DNA of 34,048 nt from an uncultured Bacteroides sp. (GCA_947074195.1 CAMTOS010000024.1:1-34048), one strand, 5' to 3'; positions 7,602-16,649 are shown, counted from the stretch's first letter. Notes: a model not told the origin generated them from the sequence alone. A program made the numbers and translations.

Positions 7602-9218
7602 TTATTTTTTGAAATCCATCTTCATCCAGTTCGAATCGATAGTTTTAAAGAGTTTACCGTTTACAGTTACATCTTTAGAACTTCTGATCTGCAATGTTGG
7701 CTGAGGAGTCAATGTGTGGATATAGATGTTATCCAGTGTTACATTGTCTGTCTGGCTAAGTACAACACCTTCTGTAGCGTTAGTGATAACTACATCTTTT
7801 ACAGTGATGTTCTTAACAGGCATTTCAGGCAAACCGTTGAAGAAAATTGCACGACCAGAACCTTTAACAGTTACGTTAGAGATATGGATATCGCGGAATG
7901 CAGGAGTTTCTTCGGTTACAGGAGGAGTATCAGTTTTTGTGTTAGCCTGACGCTCTTCTTCTGTTTCTTCGCCCGGACCTTTACCACCGTAGAACAAGTC
8001 GAACAATAATGGTTCGTTAGGAATGTTGATCATGTTGATGTTGTTGATGTAGATGTTTTCTACTACACCACCACGGCCACGAGTACTTTTGAAACGAAGA
8101 CCTACATCAGTACCCATGAAAGTACAGTCTGCTACATATACATTCTTCACACCACCAGACATTTCGCTACCTACAACGAAACCACCATGACCGTGAAGTA
8201 CGCTGTTGTTCATTACAACAATGTTTTCGCAAGGCTCACCTCTTTTACGACCATCTTCATCTTTACCAGATTTGATACAGATTGCATCGTCACCAGCATC
8301 GAACAAGCTATTGATAACCAATACGTTCTTGCAAGATTCAAGGTCAAGCGCATCACCATTCTGTGAATACCATGGATTGAATACCTTGATGTTATCGATA
8401 GTAACGTTAGAGCATGATAGTGGGTGAAGACACCAGCTTGGAGAGTTACGGAAAGTAGCATCTTCGAGCAATACACGGTCACAATTGATGAAGCTCAACA
8501 ATACCGGACGCAACCATGGGCGAATTTCGTTCCATTCTGCTTCAGTTTCGATACCTTCTGGTACATTGAAATCTTTACATGCATCAGCACCTTTCATAGC
8601 ACCTGCAGTAGGATACCAGATCTGACCTTTCGCATCGGTTACACCACCTTTAGCCAAAAGTTTTTTCCATTGGTTAGCAGTCATCTTACCTTTCTTAACC
8701 GGACGCCAGCTGTCACCGGCACCGTCGAAGATACCATCACCGGTAATAGCGATGTTTGACTGACCATTGGCAGACAAAGGAGCCTGACAACGTCTTGTGT
8801 TAAGACCTTCGAAAGATGTTTCAATAATAGGATATGCATAGAAATCATCAGTGAAAAGCACTAATGAGTTAGCTTCAGTATGAAGATTTACATTGCTCAA
8901 TAAAACAATAGGACCAGTCAGCCACAATCCTTCAGGAATGATAACGCGGCCACCACCTTTTTCGTTTACGTGTTTAATTGCGTTGTTGATTGCTTCGGTA
9001 TTCATAAAGATACCATCGTTGATAGCACCAAATTGTTTGATACTTACCGAGTAATCTGGGAAAGATGTTTGTTTTACTTTAGGCATAGAGAACGGAAGGT
9101 TCTTGTAGATACTATCGTCGATAGTAACTTTACCCTGAGCAAATAGACTGGTTCCCGCAGGAAGAAGTGCTACAAGCGCAGCAGCAACAAACATAAGTTT
9201 TTTAGCAAATGTGTTCAT
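7602..9218 (-). CDS. Glycoside hydrolase family 28 (polygalacturonase-type), secreted
   Basis: A 538-residue exported right-handed beta-helix enzyme expected to hydrolyse alpha-1,4-galacturonan linkages or pectin side-group galacturonosides. The signal peptide ends GTSLFAQ. GH28 motifs in order are NGD (287-289, in place of the usual NTD), GDD (309-311), GHGG with His344 and RFK (375-377) followed by RGRGGVVENI. The acidic triad typical of inverting GH28 enzymes is thus present. A segment rich in Glu and Thr lies near residues 415-435. ATG at 9218 is chosen over an upstream in-frame TTG at 9227. A ~190-nt leader contains a 12-bp hairpin. It is paralogous to the GH28 at 24522-26042. Confidence 0.9.
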   Translation of the reverse strand: MNTFAKKLMFVAAALVALLPAGTSLFAQGKVTIDDSIYKNLPFSMPKVKQTSFPDYSVSIKQFGAINDGIFMNTEAINNAIKHVNEKGGGRVIIPEGLWLTGPIVLLSNVNLHTEANSLVLFTDDFYAYPIIETSFEGLNTRRCQAPLSANGQSNIAITGDGIFDGAGDSWRPVKKGKMTANQWKKLLAKGGVTDAKGQIWYPTAGAMKGADACKDFNVPEGIETEAEWNEIRPWLRPVLLSFINCDRVLLEDATFRNSPSWCLHPLSCSNVTIDNIKVFNPWYSQNGDALDLESCKNVLVINSLFDAGDDAICIKSGKDEDGRKRGEPCENIVVMNNSVLHGHGGFVVGSEMSGGVKNVYVADCTFMGTDVGLRFKSTRGRGGVVENIYINNINMINIPNEPLLFDLFYGGKGPGEETEEERQANTKTDTPPVTEETPAFRDIHISNVTVKGSGRAIFFNGLPEMPVKNITVKDVVITNATEGVVLSQTDNVTLDNIYIHTLTPQPTLQIRSSKDVTVNGKLFKTIDSNWMKMDFKK

Positions 9219-9295
9219 TAAATACAAATGTTCTTATGGATTAATACTAATTAAGGACGTTTCTCGTAAACATTAATCAGAAGATTTCATTTAAT

Positions 9296-9335
9296 TATAT
9301 AATCAGGCGAATCTCCCGAACCACCTGATTATATA
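9296..9335 (-). promoter_or_regulatory. 12-bp perfect hairpin in the GH28 5' leader
   Basis: TATATAATCAGG (9296-9307) and CCTGATTATATA (9324-9335) form a perfect 12-bp stem with a 16-nt loop. It lies ~80 nt upstream of the GH28 ATG and downstream of the -7 element at 9412-9419, so it would be in the mRNA leader. No U tract follows, so it is more likely an mRNA-stability or regulatory structure than a terminator. Confidence 0.5.
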
Positions 9336-9411
9336 AGGATAAGTGATTATCCCAACCTAATTCTAACTTTAAATAAATGTTTTATGAAATAACTTCTTCA
9401 TTATGTGAATG

Positions 9412-9419
9412 CAAAGATA
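9412..9419 (-). promoter_or_regulatory. Candidate -7 element of GH28
   Basis: The minus strand reads TATCTTTG (TAnnTTTG). It predicts a leader of ~190 nt before the ATG at 9218. AGGGGTATTT at 9460-9469, 41 nt further upstream, is shared with the second GH28 promoter. Confidence 0.45.
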
Positions 9420-9498
9420 AAAGTGAAGGCTTGTGGCTATGTGTACAATCTGTTTGTTTAGGGGTATTTTTTGGCATTTCGAGCTTTTATCTGCACAC

Positions 9499-9533
9499 TT
9501 TGCTCATTTTAATGCAAAATGTTCCTATATTTG
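9499..9533 (+). promoter_or_regulatory. Candidate promoter of the fabI operon
   Basis: TATATTTG at 9526-9533 is an exact -7 match, with TTTG at 9499-9502 as a possible -33 box (23-nt spacing). The ATG follows 27 nt after the -7 element. No AGGTGGAA motif is present. Confidence 0.55.
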
Positions 9534-9559
9534 CAACCTAATTTAACGATTTAAAAGGT

Positions 9560-10417
9560 ATGAGTTACAATTTGTTGAAAGGAAAAAGAGGTATCATTTT
9601 TGGTGCACTTAACGATCAGTCTATCGCCTGGAAAGTGGCAGTTAAAGCTGTAGAAGAAGGTGCAACTATCACATTATCAAACACTCCGATGGCAATCCGC
9701 ATGGGTGAGACGAACGCTTTAGGCGAACAACTCGGCTGTCAGGTGATTCCTGCCGATGCAACTAACGTAGAAGAGTTGAAAGAAGTTTTCACGAAATCTA
9801 TGGAAGCATTGGGTGGTCAGATTGATTTTGTGTTACACTCAATTGGTATGTCTCCTAATGTACGCAAAAAACGCACCTATGATGACCTGGATTATGGAAT
9901 GCTTGATAAGACTTTAGACGTATCGGCAGTATCTTTCCATAAAATGATTCAGGCAGCTAAAAAAATGAATGCCATCGCAGACGGTGGTTCTATTGTAGCA
10001 CTTAGCTATGTTGCTGCTCAACGCACATTCTACGGATATAATGATATGGCTGATGCCAAAGCTCTTCTTGAGTCGATTGCACGCAGCTTTGGTTACATTT
10101 ATGGCCGTGAGCATAATGTACGCGTTAATACTATCTCTCAGTCACCAACTTTCACAACTGCCGGTGCAGGTGTAAAAGGTATGGACAAACTTTACGACTT
10201 TGCAGACCGTATGTCTCCGCTTGGCAATGCCAGCGCTGATGAATGTGCTGATTACTGTATCGTAATGTTCTCTGATCTGACACGTAAAGTAACTATGCAA
10301 AACTTATTCCACGATGGAGGTTTCTCTAGTGTAGGTATGAGTCTTCGTGCCATGGCAACTTATGAAAAAGGATTAGACGAATACAAAGACGAAGAAGGTA
10401 ACGTAATTTACGGATAA
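9560..10417 (+). CDS. fabI: Enoyl-[acyl-carrier-protein] reductase (NADH), FabI
   Basis: A 285-residue cytoplasmic short-chain dehydrogenase-like reductase catalysing the last step of fatty-acid elongation, trans-2-enoyl-ACP to acyl-ACP. The N-terminal nucleotide-binding segment is KRGIIFGALNDQSIAWKVA. The FabI catalytic pattern is intact: Tyr150, Tyr160 and Lys167 in SYVAAQRTFYGYNDMADAKA, with the spacing of the known enzyme (Y-x9-Y-x6-K). SPTFTTAGAGV and the LFHDGGFSSVG end are also family-typical. Length is slightly above the E. coli enzyme. It is first in a plus-strand run with a GldB-like gene 17 nt downstream, an arrangement seen in other Bacteroidales. Confidence 0.95.
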   Translation: MSYNLLKGKRGIIFGALNDQSIAWKVAVKAVEEGATITLSNTPMAIRMGETNALGEQLGCQVIPADATNVEELKEVFTKSMEALGGQIDFVLHSIGMSPNVRKKRTYDDLDYGMLDKTLDVSAVSFHKMIQAAKKMNAIADGGSIVALSYVAAQRTFYGYNDMADAKALLESIARSFGYIYGREHNVRVNTISQSPTFTTAGAGVKGMDKLYDFADRMSPLGNASADECADYCIVMFSDLTRKVTMQNLFHDGGFSSVGMSLRAMATYEKGLDEYKDEEGNVIYG

Positions 10418-10434
10418 TTTTTTTGTTTATAAAG

Positions 10435-11463
10435 ATGAAGTATAGAGATCTTTTCTTTTTAATTATAATAGGTATAACTTGTTTTTCTTGCCGCATGAGC
10501 GATAAGATTACGGGCCATACATCTGCTGACGAAGAAAAGATCTCTATTCATCGTTATGATAAGGTGCAAAGCGAATACATTAATACAAACAGTTTTTCGG
10601 CTTTGCAGAAAATGAATATGGAGTATCAGACACCAACCAAGATCTTAATCGAAGATATTCTCGAATTAGGACAGGTTAGCGATGATACCATCACTCAAAA
10701 GCTGAGAAGCTATTATTCTGACTCAACTTTAATAAGATTAGTAGATGATGTTGAAGCTCAATATACAAATCTGACTGAACTTGAAACTACCCTAACAGAG
10801 GCTTTTAAAAGACTGAAAGCTGAGCTTCCTTCTTTAAAAATACCTACTTTCTATTCACAGATTTCAGCTTTCAATGAATCGATTGTAGTAACCGATACAC
10901 TTTTAGGAATTAGCCTCGACAAATATATGGGCGCAGACTACCCTTTGTACGAACGCTTTTATCATAAATATCAGCGCCGTACCATGGAGTCGAATCGTAT
11001 TGCTGCAGATTGTATCCTCTCATTTCTTCTTTCTCAATACCCCATTGTATATAATGATAAAACTACTCTTCTGGACGTCATGCTTCATATGGGTAAACTT
11101 TATTATTTAACTATGGAGGCGCTTGAATATAACAATATCAGTGAGGTTTTGTCATATACACCTGATGAAGAAGAATGGTGCGAAGAAAATCAGGAAAAGA
11201 TATGGGATACACTCGTTTCGAAGAAGCAGCTAAATTCTTCGAACATCAATATTATCTGCAATCTCATGGAACCTGCTCAGTATTCAAAAATTCTCGGAGA
11301 AAAGGCTCCGCAGCTTTTAGGTATATGGATAGGAACCAACATTATTGAGTGTTATATGATTAATAATAAAGATACACATATGAATGCTTTATTATCTAAT
11401 AGTAACTCTCAGCGTATTCTTAAACAATCAGGTTATATCGAAAAGATTGATGGCCTGAATTAA
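10435..11463 (+). CDS. GldB-like lipoprotein
   Basis: A 342-residue lipoprotein with an N-terminal hydrophobic segment (DLFFLIIIGITCFSC) and lipobox Cys19. The body resembles the GldB family: LGISLDKYMGADYPLYERF, a central DCILSFLL stretch, LLDVMLHMGKLYYLTMEAL and the C-terminal EAPQLLGIWIG-like segment. GldB is needed for gliding and type IX secretion in flavobacteria. Homologues persist in non-gliding Bacteroidales, where their role is unclear. The ATG at 10435 is preferred over a TTG at 10423, because it gives a normal positively charged signal start (MKYR). It is probably co-transcribed with fabI. The family call rests on recognition of motifs, not on an alignment. Confidence 0.7.
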   Translation: MKYRDLFFLIIIGITCFSCRMSDKITGHTSADEEKISIHRYDKVQSEYINTNSFSALQKMNMEYQTPTKILIEDILELGQVSDDTITQKLRSYYSDSTLIRLVDDVEAQYTNLTELETTLTEAFKRLKAELPSLKIPTFYSQISAFNESIVVTDTLLGISLDKYMGADYPLYERFYHKYQRRTMESNRIAADCILSFLLSQYPIVYNDKTTLLDVMLHMGKLYYLTMEALEYNNISEVLSYTPDEEEWCEENQEKIWDTLVSKKQLNSSNINIICNLMEPAQYSKILGEKAPQLLGIWIGTNIIECYMINNKDTHMNALLSNSNSQRILKQSGYIEKIDGLN

Positions 11464-11504
11464 TACTTCTTTACTTCCCTTATTTATTTTAATAATTTAT
11501 TATC

Positions 11505-12209
11505 GTGGAAACTGCACTTTATCTTATCCCGGTTACACTTGGCGATACTTCCATCGAATCGGTATTACCATCTTATAATAAAGAAATCATTCTGGGTATT
11601 CGTCATTTTATAGTAGAAGACTTACGTTCTGCAAGACGTTTCCTGAAAAAGGTTGAGAGAAGTATTGATATTGATTCGTTGCAATTCTACCCACTAAACA
11701 AACATACAACACCAGATGAAATCAGTGGCTATCTGAATCCTTTAATAAAGGGAGAATCGATGGGTGTCATCTCAGAAGCAGGTTGTCCTGCAGTAGCCGA
11801 TCCGGGAGCAGATGTTGTAGCCATTGCACAACGTAAAAATCTCAAAGTAGTTCCATTGGTTGGACCATCATCTATTATTCTGTCGGTAATGGGTTCTGGT
11901 TTTAATGGCCAAAGTTTTGCATTCCATGGTTATCTGCCCGTAGATGGTGGAGAGCGTGCGAAGAAAATTAAACAGTTAGAGCAAAGAGTGTATTCGGAGA
12001 ATCAGACACAGCTATTTATTGAAACGCCTTATCGCAATAATAAAATGATTGAGGACATTTTGCAAAACTGCCGTCCGTCAACAAAACTATGCATTGCGGC
12101 CAACATCACCTGCGAAGATGAGTATATCAAAACAAAGACAGTGAAAGAGTGGAAGGGCAAAGTGCCTGATCTTGCTAAGATACCCTGTATTTTTCTTTTA
12201 TATCAATAA
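11505..12209 (+). CDS. SAM-dependent methyltransferase of the tetrapyrrole methylase/RsmI-like family
   Basis: A 234-residue cytoplasmic protein. It has the N-terminal LYLIPVTLGD strand, VISEAGCPAVADPGADVV (compare GTPGISDPG of RsmI), VVPLVGPSSIILSVMGSGF and the FIETPYRNNKMIEDIL segment. These are hallmarks of the Corrin/Porphyrin methylase fold as used by the 16S rRNA 2'-O-methyltransferase RsmI. The usual RsmI start (GNLEDITLRA) is absent, so it is likely the paralogue that Bacteroidetes carry besides RsmI, with an unassigned substrate. The start is GTG at 11505. It follows the GldB-like gene by 41 nt. Its last 35 bases overlap the convergent gene on the other strand. Confidence 0.78.
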   Translation: METALYLIPVTLGDTSIESVLPSYNKEIILGIRHFIVEDLRSARRFLKKVERSIDIDSLQFYPLNKHTTPDEISGYLNPLIKGESMGVISEAGCPAVADPGADVVAIAQRKNLKVVPLVGPSSIILSVMGSGFNGQSFAFHGYLPVDGGERAKKIKQLEQRVYSENQTQLFIETPYRNNKMIEDILQNCRPSTKLCIAANITCEDEYIKTKTVKEWKGKVPDLAKIPCIFLLYQ

Positions 12210-13317
12210 TATCTTTCAGATAATCAAATTCGTTCTCAAAACATTCGCTGAAATAACCACAGCCTAAGTTTTGTTCGATTTGCTGTACCTGCCATAACTT
12301 ACCATCTATAAAATGCGTATTACGTGTTAGATACTCTTCATCAATTTCAAGAATATAAAGGTAAATTAAACGATTGGTCGTATTATTCTCGAATCTATAC
12401 ATAATGCTATAATTCGGATTTAAATCTTTTGCTCCGGGAAAGCGCTTTTTAAGCATACGCTTACATGCATCCGTCAATGTCTCACCGAAACGTAAATAAG
12501 ATTCACATGGCAAATCTATTTTATCGGGATCTAACGAATAAAATGAAGGACGACGCGAAAGATAGAGCATCCCATTGCAAAGAATAGCTACACGGACTAC
12601 CGGAAATATATGAGTTGTTTTGGTATGAAAGGCCTCAGCAGCCAATGTCTTTCCAATAACTTCACCTCTGACATTTACTATCGGAAAGTATTCTGTACGA
12701 TAGGCTATTTTATTGAAATAATGTATACCGAACTGATTCAATATGATAGTCAGAATAAATAAAGCCAGCGGACAATACTGGAATAACGTCTTACTTAATG
12801 CCAAAGAAAAAGGCGCTAAGAAAATCAGGCAGAAGGCAATAACTATCAGGTGTAAAAACACCAGCAATAAATAAATATTGATTGCCACGAATGTGGACTC
12901 CGTTCCTTGTATAAAAAGCTTCTTCCCGCTCAACTCTTTCCTCTTTAAATACATATTTATAAAACGCTTCTTATGAAGCAGTAATAAAAGTGCAAGTATG
13001 AAGATGCTAATCTCCAGCGTCATGGAGAATGCCTTAGGAGGTATAGTCTCACCAGGAATCAGAGAACCTAAAAAGAGTAGTGTTAAGATCAGCGTACAAA
13101 GATATAACATAAAATTGGGTGGTCTTTTTGTTCTATTTGTATAAGAGTAAATAGAATAAAACCATCCAATAACCATTCCAATACCGGCAGCGGCATTCTG
13201 AATGGTAAATTCACCGAGTATGATTGTTATAATAACAGGGATAAAGCCTAACGACATATTAAAGTCAATAGACAATATAGCTTTGTTATCTAACCGATGA
13301 CTATTAATGTTTTGCAC
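12175..13317 (-). CDS. Multi-pass membrane protein with C-terminal degenerate Nudix-like domain
   Basis: A 380-residue protein with about six predicted membrane segments (near 21-37, 42-58, 70-87, 98-115, 145-168 and 182-197), then a soluble domain at ~208-380. The soluble part begins EYFPIVNVRGEVIGK and continues HIFPVVRVAILCNGMLYLSRR, the entry of a Nudix fold of IPP-isomerase type. The Nudix-box position (271-294) reads CESYLRFGETLTDACKRMLK; it keeps GE but has lost the REx2EE glutamates that bind metal (RM and KK instead). Hydrolysis is therefore unlikely, and a ligand-binding or structural role is inferred. The start is GTG at 13317, with ATG at 13257 as the alternative. It is transcribed alone. 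Confidence 0.7.
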   Translation of the reverse strand: MQNINSHRLDNKAILSIDFNMSLGFIPVIITIILGEFTIQNAAAGIGMVIGWFYSIYSYTNRTKRPPNFMLYLCTLILTLLFLGSLIPGETIPPKAFSMTLEISIFILALLLLLHKKRFINMYLKRKELSGKKLFIQGTESTFVAINIYLLLVFLHLIVIAFCLIFLAPFSLALSKTLFQYCPLALFILTIILNQFGIHYFNKIAYRTEYFPIVNVRGEVIGKTLAAEAFHTKTTHIFPVVRVAILCNGMLYLSRRPSFYSLDPDKIDLPCESYLRFGETLTDACKRMLKKRFPGAKDLNPNYSIMYRFENNTTNRLIYLYILEIDEEYLTRNTHFIDGKLWQVQQIEQNLGCGYFSECFENEFDYLKDIIDIKEKYRVS

Positions 13318-13409
13318 AAATAAATTATTAATCTAAAGATAAATTCTTCTAAAAGTCAGAAAATATCCGGATATATAAACCCATTTTAAAGCGTTCTCGT
13401 TTATAAGAA

Positions 13410-13437
13410 CAAAAATAAAGGAAAATATCTGTTCAAA
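13410..13437 (-). promoter_or_regulatory. Candidate promoter of the membrane/Nudix-like gene
   Basis: The minus strand reads TATTTTTG at 13417-13410 (exact -7) with TTTG at 13437-13434, spacing 16 nt. The leader to GTG 13317 would be ~85 nt. The 13318-13541 gap also holds a 12-bp palindrome ATATCCGGATAT at 13363-13374 and the weak inverted pair GTTCT/AGAAC (13393-13410). Nothing gene-like is seen in the gap. Confidence 0.45.
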
Positions 13438-13541
13438 AGGTCATTATTTTTGATTTTCTTATAAAATAATACTTTAAAAGTTGTTCATTTTATTATTTTT
13501 TCAGAAATAATCATCGCCGTTTTTTAAGATTCAGACAAGTA

Positions 13542-14405
13542 TTATTGTTCTATATTTCGCTTTATGTGTTTCTCAGCATGGTAAGATGAACGTACTAAAG
13601 GAGCGCTTTCTACCATTTCAAAACCCAGTTCTAACGCTTTTTCTTTATATGCTTTAAATTGGTCAGGATGTATGTACTCTGCTACAGGATAATGCTTGTG
13701 CGTAGGCTGCAGATATTGACCAATGGTCAGAATATTGCATCCTACATTTATAAGATCTTTCATCAGTTCTTCTACTTCTTCGGGAGTTTCACCCAAACCA
13801 ACCATGATTCCGCTTTTGCAGCGCGATGAACTTTTGGCAATTTGGCCCAATACCTGAAGACTGGTTTCGTAACGGGCAGCACTACGAACCATTGGAGTTA
13901 GTCTGCGTACCGTCTCCATGTTATGTGAGATGATTTCAGGCTTAGCTCCGGTAACAAGTTCAACCAATTCCGCTTTCCCCTGAAAATCGGGAATAAGGAC
14001 TTCAACGGTAGTTTCAGGGTTCAGACTCTTAATTTCACGAATAGTTTCGGCCCAGTGCTTTGCGCCGAGATCGGGCAAGTCGTCGCGGTCAACAGAGGTG
14101 ATTACCGCATGGGTGAGATTCATCAGGGAGATTGATTTCGCTACTGCTTTCGGTTCATCCGGATTTAACGGCAATGGTTTACCCGTTTGCGTATTGCAGA
14201 ATTTACAGCTACGTGTACAGATGTCTCCGGCTATCATAAATGTAGCCGTTCCCTTACTCCAGCATTCGCCGATGTTGGGACAACGGCCACTGGTGCATAT
14301 AGTGTGAAGACAATGTTGATCTACGATACGTTTCGTATCAGAATAACGCCCGCTGGCACTGAAGCTAACCTTCAGCCAGTCGGGCTTTTTTACTCGATTG
14401 CTCAT
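13542..14405 (-). CDS. lipA: Lipoyl synthase (radical SAM), LipA
   Basis: A 287-residue cytoplasmic enzyme inserting two sulfurs into octanoyl groups on lipoate-dependent proteins. Both iron-sulfur motifs are visible. The auxiliary cluster cysteines are Cys37, Cys42 and Cys48 in CTSGRCPNIGEC. The radical-SAM CxxxCxxC is Cys63, Cys67 and Cys70 in CTRSCKFC. The SSYHAEKH end provides the conserved C-terminal serine region (RSSY). VITSVDRDDLPDLGA and FQGKAELVELV are family hallmarks. Length is slightly short of E. coli LipA, with a trimmed N-terminus. Its ATG overlaps the stop of the dipeptidyl peptidase gene (ATGA), implying translational coupling. Confidence 0.95.
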   Translation of the reverse strand: MSNRVKKPDWLKVSFSASGRYSDTKRIVDQHCLHTICTSGRCPNIGECWSKGTATFMIAGDICTRSCKFCNTQTGKPLPLNPDEPKAVAKSISLMNLTHAVITSVDRDDLPDLGAKHWAETIREIKSLNPETTVEVLIPDFQGKAELVELVTGAKPEIISHNMETVRRLTPMVRSAARYETSLQVLGQIAKSSSRCKSGIMVGLGETPEEVEELMKDLINVGCNILTIGQYLQPTHKHYPVAEYIHPDQFKAYKEKALELGFEMVESAPLVRSSYHAEKHIKRNIEQ

Positions 14406-16615
14406 TTCAACTTCTCGTCAAAGTATTTAGATATCTTTTTGTAGAGATGCATTCTTGTATTACCACCATAAATACCATGATTACGGTTGGTGTATACAAA
14501 CATATCGTGCGGAATATCCAACTGAACAAGATGTTCTGAATATTCAGCCATGTTCTGGAAGTGTACATTGTCATCAGCCATACCATGAATCAGCAGAAGA
14601 TCCCCGCTCAATTTTTCGGCACGGGTAAATGCTGATGTGGCATTATAGCCTTGCGCATTTTCTTTTGGTGTACGCATGAAACGCTCGGTATAGATAGTAT
14701 CATAGAATTTCCAGTCGGTTGGAGCAGCTACTGCCACACCTGCTTTAAATACCGGTGTACCTTCACTCATACTCATAATTGTTGTATATCCACCATAACT
14801 CCATCCCCAGATGCCGATTTTGTTTTTATCTACATAAGGTAATGAACCTAAATATTTAGCAGCAGCCACCTGGTCTTCGGCTTCCTGAACACCAAGGTTC
14901 AGATAAGTGCTTTTCTGAAATTCGGCACCACGTCCACCAGTACCACGACCATCTACACAAGCCACGATATAACCCTGATCGGCCATATAAGTCTCCCAGG
15001 TAACATTAAAGCGATCTAACACCTGCTGAGAACCCGGTCCGCTATACTGGAACATAATAACCGGATATTTTTTACTGGCAGAGAAGTTGGGTGGCAACAT
15101 CATCCAGCCGTTCAGCTCTTGTCCCTTTCCATTCTTAAATTGAAAGAACTCTTTTGTAGGAAGATTCTGCTGAGCTACTTTATCTTTCAAAGCTTTATTA
15201 TCAACAAGCGTTTTAAGTGTTTTACCATTATTATCGTTCAATGTGATAACATTCGGTGTATTCAGGTTTGTGAAATTGTTGATATAATATTTCATTGATG
15301 AGCTGAAGATGGCATTATTGATACCTTCCTCCTGCGACAATTTTGTCTTCTTGCCTTTCTTATCTACTTTATATACAGCCTGACGAAGCGGGCTTCCTTC
15401 ATTGCTTGTATAGTAGAATGATCCATCGGCTTTATCATAGCCAAGGAAAGATTTAACTTCATAGTCACCGCTTGTTACTTGTTTCACCAACTGACCATTC
15501 ATATTATACCAGTACAGATGAGGATAGCCATCTTTCTCGCTTAGGAATGAGAATCCTTCAGGATAGAACTTGATATTATCCAGTACATCTTCATTAATAT
15601 AATAAGGCGATTCATCGCGCATAATAAGCTTACTCACTGTAGAGCGTGGATCAACAAAGTACAGATCGAACTGATTCTGATGTCTGTTCAATGTCATTAC
15701 CGCCAGCTTATTGGTATCATCGGTAAATTTGATGCGTGGTATATAACCATCTGTGTCGAGTGGGACCTGCATGGTGCGGGTTACTTTAGATTTGATATCG
15801 AAAGTACGAACCTCTACTTTTGAGTTTGGATAACCCGCTTTTGGATATTTATAGGTGTAAGCTCCCGGATAGTCTTTATATTCTTCGAACACAGGTGCCT
15901 GGCCGCCGAACATCGGTAAAGAGAATTCCGGTACTTCAGATTCATCGAAACGAAGATAGGCAATCATCGAATTGTCAGGACTAAACTCCAGGGCACTCTT
16001 CATGGCAAACTCTTCTTCATAAACCCAGTCGGGCAGACCATTGATTATTTTATTGAATTCACCATCTTCTGTTACCTGAGTTTCGCTGTAGTTATAGAGT
16101 GTTTTCACCAGATAGATGTTATTATCGCGAACGAAAGCGATATTAAATCCATCATTAGAAATAACAGGAATCATCTGAGGGCCACCAGCCGACAAGCGGG
16201 TTAGTTTATTGTTTGTTGTCACACCGGTATTATCGCGGCGAAGCGGATAGAGATAATGCTCAGCCACGGTAGAGTGACGATAAATTGGTTTCGTATCTGT
16301 TGCAATCAGCAAAGTTTCTCCGTTCGGAGAGAACTGAAAACTGTCGAACGATTTAAAATCTGCTTCACGGGCAGTATTCACATCGAAGATCACCTCTACA
16401 GGTTCGCCGGTTTTAAACGAATACTTCGTGATCTGCGTCCCTTCGGCATTCATCTGCGCATAATGTTCGCCATCGTTCATCGGCACAATATTACGAATTG
16501 TTTCAGGACGATAAACTCCCGATACAACATCTTTAAGATCTAAACTTTTGGCACTCTGAGCCGAGCCGGCAATACCGGTCATGGTCAGCATAAGAAAGAA
16601 AAACAGTTTTTTCAT
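14402..16615 (-). CDS. Dipeptidyl peptidase IV (S9B serine protease), secreted
   Basis: A 737-residue exported prolyl peptidase releasing X-Pro or X-Ala dipeptides. The signal peptide is MKKLFFFLMLTMTGIAGSAQ. Residues ~35-480 form the beta-propeller, containing DWVYEEEF (near residue 197), the double-Glu motif that holds the substrate N-terminus in DPP4. The C-terminal alpha/beta hydrolase domain has nucleophile Ser606 in GIWGWSYGGY, Asp681 in HGMADDNVHF and His713 in NRNHGIYGG. The periplasm is its likely site. It has its own -7 element and is first in a two-gene operon with lipA, an odd functional pairing. Confidence 0.93.
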   Translation of the reverse strand: MKKLFFFLMLTMTGIAGSAQSAKSLDLKDVVSGVYRPETIRNIVPMNDGEHYAQMNAEGTQITKYSFKTGEPVEVIFDVNTAREADFKSFDSFQFSPNGETLLIATDTKPIYRHSTVAEHYLYPLRRDNTGVTTNNKLTRLSAGGPQMIPVISNDGFNIAFVRDNNIYLVKTLYNYSETQVTEDGEFNKIINGLPDWVYEEEFAMKSALEFSPDNSMIAYLRFDESEVPEFSLPMFGGQAPVFEEYKDYPGAYTYKYPKAGYPNSKVEVRTFDIKSKVTRTMQVPLDTDGYIPRIKFTDDTNKLAVMTLNRHQNQFDLYFVDPRSTVSKLIMRDESPYYINEDVLDNIKFYPEGFSFLSEKDGYPHLYWYNMNGQLVKQVTSGDYEVKSFLGYDKADGSFYYTSNEGSPLRQAVYKVDKKGKKTKLSQEEGINNAIFSSSMKYYINNFTNLNTPNVITLNDNNGKTLKTLVDNKALKDKVAQQNLPTKEFFQFKNGKGQELNGWMMLPPNFSASKKYPVIMFQYSGPGSQQVLDRFNVTWETYMADQGYIVACVDGRGTGGRGAEFQKSTYLNLGVQEAEDQVAAAKYLGSLPYVDKNKIGIWGWSYGGYTTIMSMSEGTPVFKAGVAVAAPTDWKFYDTIYTERFMRTPKENAQGYNATSAFTRAEKLSGDLLLIHGMADDNVHFQNMAEYSEHLVQLDIPHDMFVYTNRNHGIYGGNTRMHLYKKISKYFDEKLK

Positions 16616-16649
16616 CTATGTGTGTTTATGGATTGATTATATATAGCTA

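Noticed and set aside
13363..13374. 12-bp palindrome ATATCCGGATAT as an operator
   Set aside because: It lies downstream of the candidate -7 element in a leader of unknown function, and a single short palindrome is weak evidence. It is mentioned only within the promoter entry.
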